9,508 nucleotides of DNA from a bacterium (GTDB lineage: Bacteria; UBP15; UBA6099). A program made the translations under genes and the position numbers. Below the pieces are notes generated by a model. The model had not been told where the DNA came from. It saw only the letters and a list, made by a program, of their open reading frames with translations, and did no database searches. Where the stretch lies: the NCBI GenBank assembly GCA_029573925.1, contig JAKQBV010000093.1:1-9508 (forward strand), given 5' to 3'. How positions within the stretch are numbered: position 1 is the stretch's first letter; each line of letters starts with the position of its first letter. Shown in pieces: positions 5,575-9,508 of this stretch.

Positions 5575-6056
5575 GCGGCGGCGAACTGAGCCACATAGAC
5601 GAAAAAGGCCGAGCGTCGATGGTGGACGTGACGGAAAAGGATCGGACGGCGCGGCGCGCGTCCGTCCGGGGCGAAGTCCGGCTCAGGCCCGACGTGATAG
5701 ATAAAATACTGTCCGGCGGAATCGCCAAGGGGGACGTGTTCCAAGTGGCCCGCGTGGCAGCCGTCTGCGCGGCGAAAAAGACGTCCGACCTCATCCCCCT
5801 GTGCCATCCTCTCAGCCTGACGAAAGTTTCCGTCGAGTTCAGCGCCGACAGAGACGCGGGAATAATCGTTATCGAGGCGGAAGTCAAAGCGATGGACAGG
5901 ACGGGAGTGGAGATGGAAGCGCTGACCGCCGCGACTGTGGCGGCCCTCACTATCTACGACATGTGCAAAGCCGTCCAGAAAGACATCTCCATCGGCCCGT
6001 TCCGCTTGATGGAAAAAGAAGGCGGCAAAAGCGGCCCTTATAAAAACGAAGCTTGA
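5571..6056 (+). CDS. moaC: Cyclic pyranopterin monophosphate synthase MoaC
   Basis: MoaC converts 3',8-cyclo-7,8-dihydro-GTP, made by MoaA, into cyclic pyranopterin monophosphate in molybdenum cofactor synthesis. The 161-residue protein has all family blocks: SHID..GRASMVDVTEK (7-23), KGDVFQVARVAAVCAAK (53-69), LIPLCHPL (74-81) and DRTGVEMEALTA (109-120), then ALTIYDMCKA (125-134). Residues equivalent to the E. coli catalytic set are present at a constant +2 offset: Lys53, His79, Glu114, Glu116, Asp130 and Lys133. The frame is open further upstream, but the ATG at 5571 matches the family N-terminus and overlaps the galT stop as ATGA, so its translation is probably coupled to galT. No other mo- gene is in the window. 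The organism presumably has molybdenum or tungsten cofactor enzymes elsewhere. Confidence 0.97.
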   Translation: MSGGELSHIDEKGRASMVDVTEKDRTARRASVRGEVRLRPDVIDKILSGGIAKGDVFQVARVAAVCAAKKTSDLIPLCHPLSLTKVSVEFSADRDAGIIVIEAEVKAMDRTGVEMEALTAATVAALTIYDMCKAVQKDISIGPFRLMEKEGGKSGPYKNEA

Positions 6057-6135
6057 ATCCGAAATTGAATAAAATAGTTGCCGAAAGATAACAAGCGAAA
6101 AAGCCGCCGATGGCTTGCCGCGCGCGGAGGCGTTC

Positions 6136-7134
6136 ATGATGAAGGCGAAAATAATGGCTTTGGCGATAGCGGCTGCTGCGGTCGCGGCGCGCGGTTCCCT
6201 CGCGCTTGCGCAAGGCGGCTCCCCCTCCCCCGCTCCGCTGAGGGTTCTCACCGCAAACGTCGGCAACGCGGACATACTGAACTGCGGAAATAAATATTTT
6301 TATAAACTTTGCCTCGTAGAATGGGAGAAAAAGGTCGCGGACGGGATAGCCAAGTTGTCGCCGGACATCGTGTCGCTGCAGGAAGTTCTGGACGTCCAGT
6401 GGTGCGAGGCGGCGGCTGTGGAGAAAAACAAGAAGAATGTGTGCTTCCGGTTCGAGGACAGGAAAGAGAGGCATCAGGTTCGGAGGTTGCTGGGGGAAGA
6501 TTATACGATAGTGTGCGACGGACGCGCCAACTACGAGTGTATAGGGGTGAAAAAGAGCGCCGGAACGGTTGAAGGCTGCGGGAGCGGGGAACTGTGCCGC
6601 GCTCCGGGCTGGCCGCTGACAATCGAAACGCCGGAAGGATGCTCGACAAAGACGGTAGTGTTCGGGGTGGACGCGGAGATTCGCGGGAAACGGCTGAGGA
6701 TAGTCAACGGGCATCCGTCTGCAGCGGACGCCGGATGCCGCGCCGAAGAGTTGAGAAGGTTGTTCGAGGGATACGAAGGGTTCCCGGCGCTTGCTGTGGC
6801 GGACAGGCCGACGATTATCATGGGCGATATGAATATGGACCCGTTCGAGGGAGACCCGTCGAAGGACGATGTGGCCGTTTGGCGGAGGAATGTGGGAGAA
6901 GGCAAGAAATATTACTACCTCAGCGGGCCTGCAGAAAACGACCCGCCGTTCAGGACATGCTCCGGGTTCACGCTGGACCATGTGATAACGAACGCGGCGC
7001 GGGGCGCTTGCGTCACGCTGGGACAAGCCCCCGGAACAGAACGGTTGGACGGTCATCCGAAGGGCGCCCCGATTCAGGAAGCGCCCGACCATTTTGCGAT
7101 TCTGTGCGAGATAACTCTGCCAGACGGGGATTGA
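6136..7134 (+). CDS. Secreted, cysteine-rich endonuclease/exonuclease/phosphatase (EEP) family enzyme
   Basis: This 332-residue protein has a Sec signal peptide (MMKAK, an Ala-rich core, cut after ALA at about residue 25) and then a complete EEP fold. Active-site landmarks are LRVLTANVG (Asn41), VSLQEV (Glu83), NGHPSA (Asn191, His193), GDMNMDPF (Asp231, Asn233), TLDHVI (Asp281, His282) and the final DHFAI (Asp318, His319). Members are metal-dependent phosphodiesterases or phosphatases, including DNase I, sphingomyelinase and inositol-phosphate phosphatases. Substrate cannot be read from the sequence. Twelve Cys in the mature part around the core suggest disulfides and an extracytoplasmic site. 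GGAGG (6126-6130) is 5 bases before the first ATG of an ATGATG pair, and a TTG seven codons upstream is ignored. A gap of 79 bases follows moaC. Confidence 0.88.
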   Translation: MMKAKIMALAIAAAAVAARGSLALAQGGSPSPAPLRVLTANVGNADILNCGNKYFYKLCLVEWEKKVADGIAKLSPDIVSLQEVLDVQWCEAAAVEKNKKNVCFRFEDRKERHQVRRLLGEDYTIVCDGRANYECIGVKKSAGTVEGCGSGELCRAPGWPLTIETPEGCSTKTVVFGVDAEIRGKRLRIVNGHPSAADAGCRAEELRRLFEGYEGFPALAVADRPTIIMGDMNMDPFEGDPSKDDVAVWRRNVGEGKKYYYLSGPAENDPPFRTCSGFTLDHVITNAARGACVTLGQAPGTERLDGHPKGAPIQEAPDHFAILCEITLPDGD

Positions 7135-7181
7135 CGGAGCGGCGGCGCGCGGTTTGCAGCGGCAGGCAACCCGTTTTTGAC

Positions 7182-7211
7182 TTGATTTAAATAAAGTTGC
7201 AAAAATATATC
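7182..7211 (+). promoter_or_regulatory. Candidate promoter in an AT-rich leader
   Basis: The gap between the EEP gene and the SCP2-like gene contains about 60 bases that are far richer in A and T than the surroundings (7170-7230). Within it TTGATT (7182-7187) and TATATC (7206-7211) are spaced by 18 bases. Both are partial matches. Alternative -10 boxes in TAATAATAC (7222-7230) are possible, so the exact site is uncertain. Confidence 0.35.
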
Positions 7212-7297
7212 TCAATAACAATAATAATACGTGTTGGCGGAGAGTCGCGAGGCAAGCGGCGGCGCGCCCGTCAAAATTCATCAGGGGAGTTACCGCG

Positions 7298-8071
7298 ATG
7301 GATAAGGAAAAAGAAAAAGAATTAGTAAAGTCGTATCTTTACCTAAACGCCGTCCTTCCACAGCTTGAGGAGATAATCGCGTATGACGCGGAGGCTCGCG
7401 AGCTGACGAAAGGCTGGAACTGCACAATCCAGATGCATGTGCCCGGAGGGGCGGGAGTAAGGTTCGTCTTCAAAGACGGCAAATGCGAGGCGAAGCTGGG
7501 CGCTGTGAGCATGCCCACGATATCGCTGAGAATTCCGACTCCGGAAGCCGCCAACAAGATGATTGAAAACACCGGCACGGTGATCCCCATGATCTGGGGT
7601 TTCTGGAACATCGGGAAACTCGGAAAGTTCATGAAGCTGACGAAGCTCATGGAGAAATATCTGCGACCGTCGGAAGAGGATCTCAAAAACAAGGACTTCT
7701 TCGAGTTCCACACGCGGGTGAAGCTGATGATGGTCGTTTACGGCATGAAGGCGGTCGGAGAGCACGACACGTATGTGAAAGGGATAGTGTCGAAAGTGCC
7801 GAACGGGCCGATGGAGATAAAGGTGCTGCCGGACGGGCCGGTGGCGCACATCGTGCTGGACAACGGAAAGTTCACTGTGGCAAAAGGGCCGGCTACGGAC
7901 CCGATGGTTGTGATGGAGATAAAAGACATCAAGCTGGCGTACGACATGCTGAACGCGAATGTGGAGCTCATGGAAGAGCTGGGCCTGTGCCGAATCAGGT
8001 TGCGCGGACACGTCGGAATGGCTGAAAGCCTCGCGGTCGTTATGGAGCGCATCGGCCTGTATATCAGTTGA
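7298..8071 (+). CDS. Protein with two SCP2-like (sterol carrier) domains
   Basis: This 257-residue protein has no signal peptide and a charged N-terminus (MDKEKEKELVKS). The first half (about 40-95) has VRFVFKDGKCEAKLG (50-64) followed by PTISLRIPTPEAANKMI. The second half (about 165-257) repeats the scheme with PMEIKVLPDGPVAHIVLDNG, DPMVVMEIKDIKLAYDML, then a closing IRLRGHVGMAESLAVVMERI. A polar beta-strand with Asp-Gly, a strand with a spaced acidic or polar pattern, and a Gly-containing amphipathic end helix fit the SCP2 lipid-binding fold, apparently twice. Between them is a hydrophobic and basic segment, IPMIWGFWNIGKLGKFMKL (about 93-111), that may close a lipid pocket or touch the membrane. 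GGGGAG (7284-7289) is 8 bases upstream. The next gene follows after 35 bases. The ligand is unknown, and the domain call is from pattern only. Confidence 0.6.
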   Translation: MDKEKEKELVKSYLYLNAVLPQLEEIIAYDAEARELTKGWNCTIQMHVPGGAGVRFVFKDGKCEAKLGAVSMPTISLRIPTPEAANKMIENTGTVIPMIWGFWNIGKLGKFMKLTKLMEKYLRPSEEDLKNKDFFEFHTRVKLMMVVYGMKAVGEHDTYVKGIVSKVPNGPMEIKVLPDGPVAHIVLDNGKFTVAKGPATDPMVVMEIKDIKLAYDMLNANVELMEELGLCRIRLRGHVGMAESLAVVMERIGLYIS

Positions 8072-8106
8072 CGCCGGACGATTATACCCAACTGGAGGGC
8101 TTGAAA

Positions 8107-9348
8107 ATGGAAACTTATAAATTCGATAAATCATACGAATGGTTCGAGCGGGCTTGCAAAGTCATTCCGGGCGGAGTGATAGGGCACAAACACCCCGCGT
8201 TCACCGTCCCCGGCTCGTATCCGTATTTCGCGTCTCGCGGAGAGGGAAGCCACTATTGGGACCCGGACGGCAACGAGTTCATCGACTGGATGTGCGGCTT
8301 CGGGCCGATGGTGCTGGGATACAACAACCCGGTGGTGGACGCGGCGGCGCAGGAACAGGCGAAACTGGGCGACGGCATGAGCCATCCGGGGCCGATCAGC
8401 ATCGAGTACGCCGAGATGATGGTCAAACTAATAAAGGGCATGGACTGGTGCGTGTACGGAAAGAACGGCGCGGACATCACCACGTGGTGCATGAGACTGG
8501 CGAGGGAATACACGGGCAGAAAGAAAATCCTGATAGTGCGCGGCGCGTATCACGGCGCTCAGGCATGGTCGACCCCAAGCTACGGCGGCATCATCGACGA
8601 GGACCGCACCCACGTCCACTTCTTCGAGTGGAACAACCTCGATTCGTTCATGGAGTTGATCAACACATACAAAGGACAGGTCGCGGGCGTGATGATGACT
8701 CCGTATCACCACTGCTTATACGCCGACCAGCAAATGCCCGCCCCCGGCTGGTGGGAAACCATCTCCAAAGTCTGCAAACAGGAAGATCTGATTCTGATAT
8801 CCGACGACGTGCGCGCTGGGTTCAGACTCGACATGGCGGGCAGCCACGCCTACTTCGGTTACGAGCCGGATCTGGTCTGCTACTCCAAAGCCATCGCCAA
8901 CACATATCCGATCTCCGCCGGGCTGGGAACGAAGAAACTGAAAGAGACCGCCGAGCACGTGCTGTTCACGGGAACATTCTTCAGCAGCATGGTCCCGATG
9001 GCGGCGTCCATCGCCACTGTCAAGGAATTGCAGAGGCTGGACGGCATAAACTACATGATGAAAATCGGCAAGGCCCTGTGCGACGGCCTTGTCAGCGTAG
9101 GCAAATCCAACGGGTTCGAGATTGTCATGTCCGGCCCGTACGACATACCGTTCATGCGGTTCGCGCGCGAGAAGAACTTCATGCTCAAACAGCTCTTCAG
9201 CGGCGAGGCCGCCATACGGGGCGTCATCTTCCACCCGCACCACAACTGGTTCACCTCTTGCGCGCATACGGAAGAAGACGTCAAGAAATCGCTCGAAGTG
9301 GCCGACATCGCTTTCAAGAAAGTCAAAGAGAAGTACGGAAGCGACTGA
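8107..9348 (+). CDS. Class III PLP-dependent aminotransferase, glutamate-1-semialdehyde aminomutase-like
   Basis: This 413-residue fold-type I PLP enzyme has the family start PGG (21-23), YPYFASRGEGSHYWDPDGNEF (38-58) and IDWMCGFGPMVLGY (59-72). The phosphate-binding segment YGKNGADITTW (117-127) precedes MRLAREYTGRKKI. AYHG (147-150) follows. Asp233 in ISDDVRAGFR (231-240) should bind the pyridine nitrogen, and Lys261 in CYSKAIANTYPISAG is the PLP Schiff-base lysine. True HemL has Ser-Gly-Thr-Glu at the phosphate loop. The KNGAD version is closer to a set of HemL-like aminotransferases seen with sugar or cofactor gene clusters, so I do not call it hemL. GGAGGG (8094-8099) is 7 bases before the ATG. 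A TTG at 8068 overlapping the previous stop is less likely. It is probably co-transcribed with the SCP2-like gene. The amino acceptor or donor is unknown. Confidence 0.88.
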   Translation: METYKFDKSYEWFERACKVIPGGVIGHKHPAFTVPGSYPYFASRGEGSHYWDPDGNEFIDWMCGFGPMVLGYNNPVVDAAAQEQAKLGDGMSHPGPISIEYAEMMVKLIKGMDWCVYGKNGADITTWCMRLAREYTGRKKILIVRGAYHGAQAWSTPSYGGIIDEDRTHVHFFEWNNLDSFMELINTYKGQVAGVMMTPYHHCLYADQQMPAPGWWETISKVCKQEDLILISDDVRAGFRLDMAGSHAYFGYEPDLVCYSKAIANTYPISAGLGTKKLKETAEHVLFTGTFFSSMVPMAASIATVKELQRLDGINYMMKIGKALCDGLVSVGKSNGFEIVMSGPYDIPFMRFAREKNFMLKQLFSGEAAIRGVIFHPHHNWFTSCAHTEEDVKKSLEVADIAFKKVKEKYGSD

Positions 9349-9402
9349 AGCGCGATAAACGGATAGACGCAGCAAATCCGCCTTTAAAAGCGCCTCCGGC
9401 GG

Positions 9403-9436
9403 CCAAAGAGAAACTTTTGAAAAAGTTTCTCTTTGG
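9403..9436 (+). terminator. Perfect 16-bp inverted repeat, probable bidirectional terminator
   Basis: CCAAAGAGAAACTTTT (9403-9418) pairs exactly with AAAAGTTTCTCTTTGG (9421-9436) around a two-base loop, 55 bases after the aminotransferase stop. The A/T-rich inner part and the following AATTTCTTC are compatible with termination on either strand, although there is no clean T-run. A small hairpin CGCC-TCC-GGCG precedes it at 9391-9401. The remaining bases to 9508 show no supported gene. Confidence 0.55.
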
Positions 9437-9508
9437 AATTTCTTCAAAACGTTTCAATGGTCGTCGGGAGAGAATCGCTGCCGCGCTTATCTGCCGACGC
9501 CCTCATGT

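Noticed and set aside
8107..9348. Assignment as hemL (tetrapyrrole synthesis)
   Set aside because: The phosphate-loop motif differs from true HemL, and no other tetrapyrrole gene is nearby.
8716..9447. Minus-strand open frame of 243 codons opposite the aminotransferase
   Set aside because: It is a shadow of a conserved PLP enzyme and runs through the terminator hairpin.
9444..9508. Possible C-terminus of a convergent minus-strand gene entering from the right
   Set aside because: About 20 open codons end in TGA at 9444-9446, but there is no family signal and the stretch is too short to support.

Overview
The window is a stretch of chromosome from an unidentified bacterium with moderately high GC content and frequent ATA and AGG codons. 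Ribosome binding sites are GGAGG-like. Nothing here fixes the phylum. The hairpin repeats, the RAYT gene and the unfamiliar secreted protein would suit an environmental or uncultured lineage, but that is a guess.

Left part (1-2808): a mobile and repeat-rich zone. The first 146 bases read on the minus strand as an interior piece of an IS21-type IstA transposase. It breaks off where a REP-associated tyrosine transposase (RAYT, 157-837, minus) ends. Upstream of the RAYT lie two copies of a roughly 100-base two-hairpin repeat (922-1022 and 1103-1203). Next comes an M24 peptidase-fold protein (1251-2351, minus) that appears to have lost most of its metal ligands. A shorter, more symmetric copy of the same hairpin (2451-2505) and a different perfect GC-rich palindrome (2572-2592) follow, so hairpin repeats sit on both sides of the M24 gene.

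Middle part (2809-7134, all plus): a YfcE/MJ0936-type phosphodiesterase, an unrecognised secreted protein, a galactose-1-phosphate uridylyltransferase (GalT) whose stop overlaps the start of molybdenum cofactor gene moaC, and a secreted, cysteine-rich endonuclease/exonuclease/phosphatase (EEP) enzyme. These look like household and envelope functions without one obvious pathway.

Right part (7298-9508, plus): a protein with two apparent SCP2-like lipid-binding domains, then a class III PLP aminotransferase related to glutamate-1-semialdehyde aminomutase, 35 bases apart and probably co-transcribed. A perfect 16-bp inverted repeat after them is a probable terminator. Extended -10 promoter elements are recognisable in several intergenic gaps. 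No RNA genes, CRISPR arrays or defence genes were seen.
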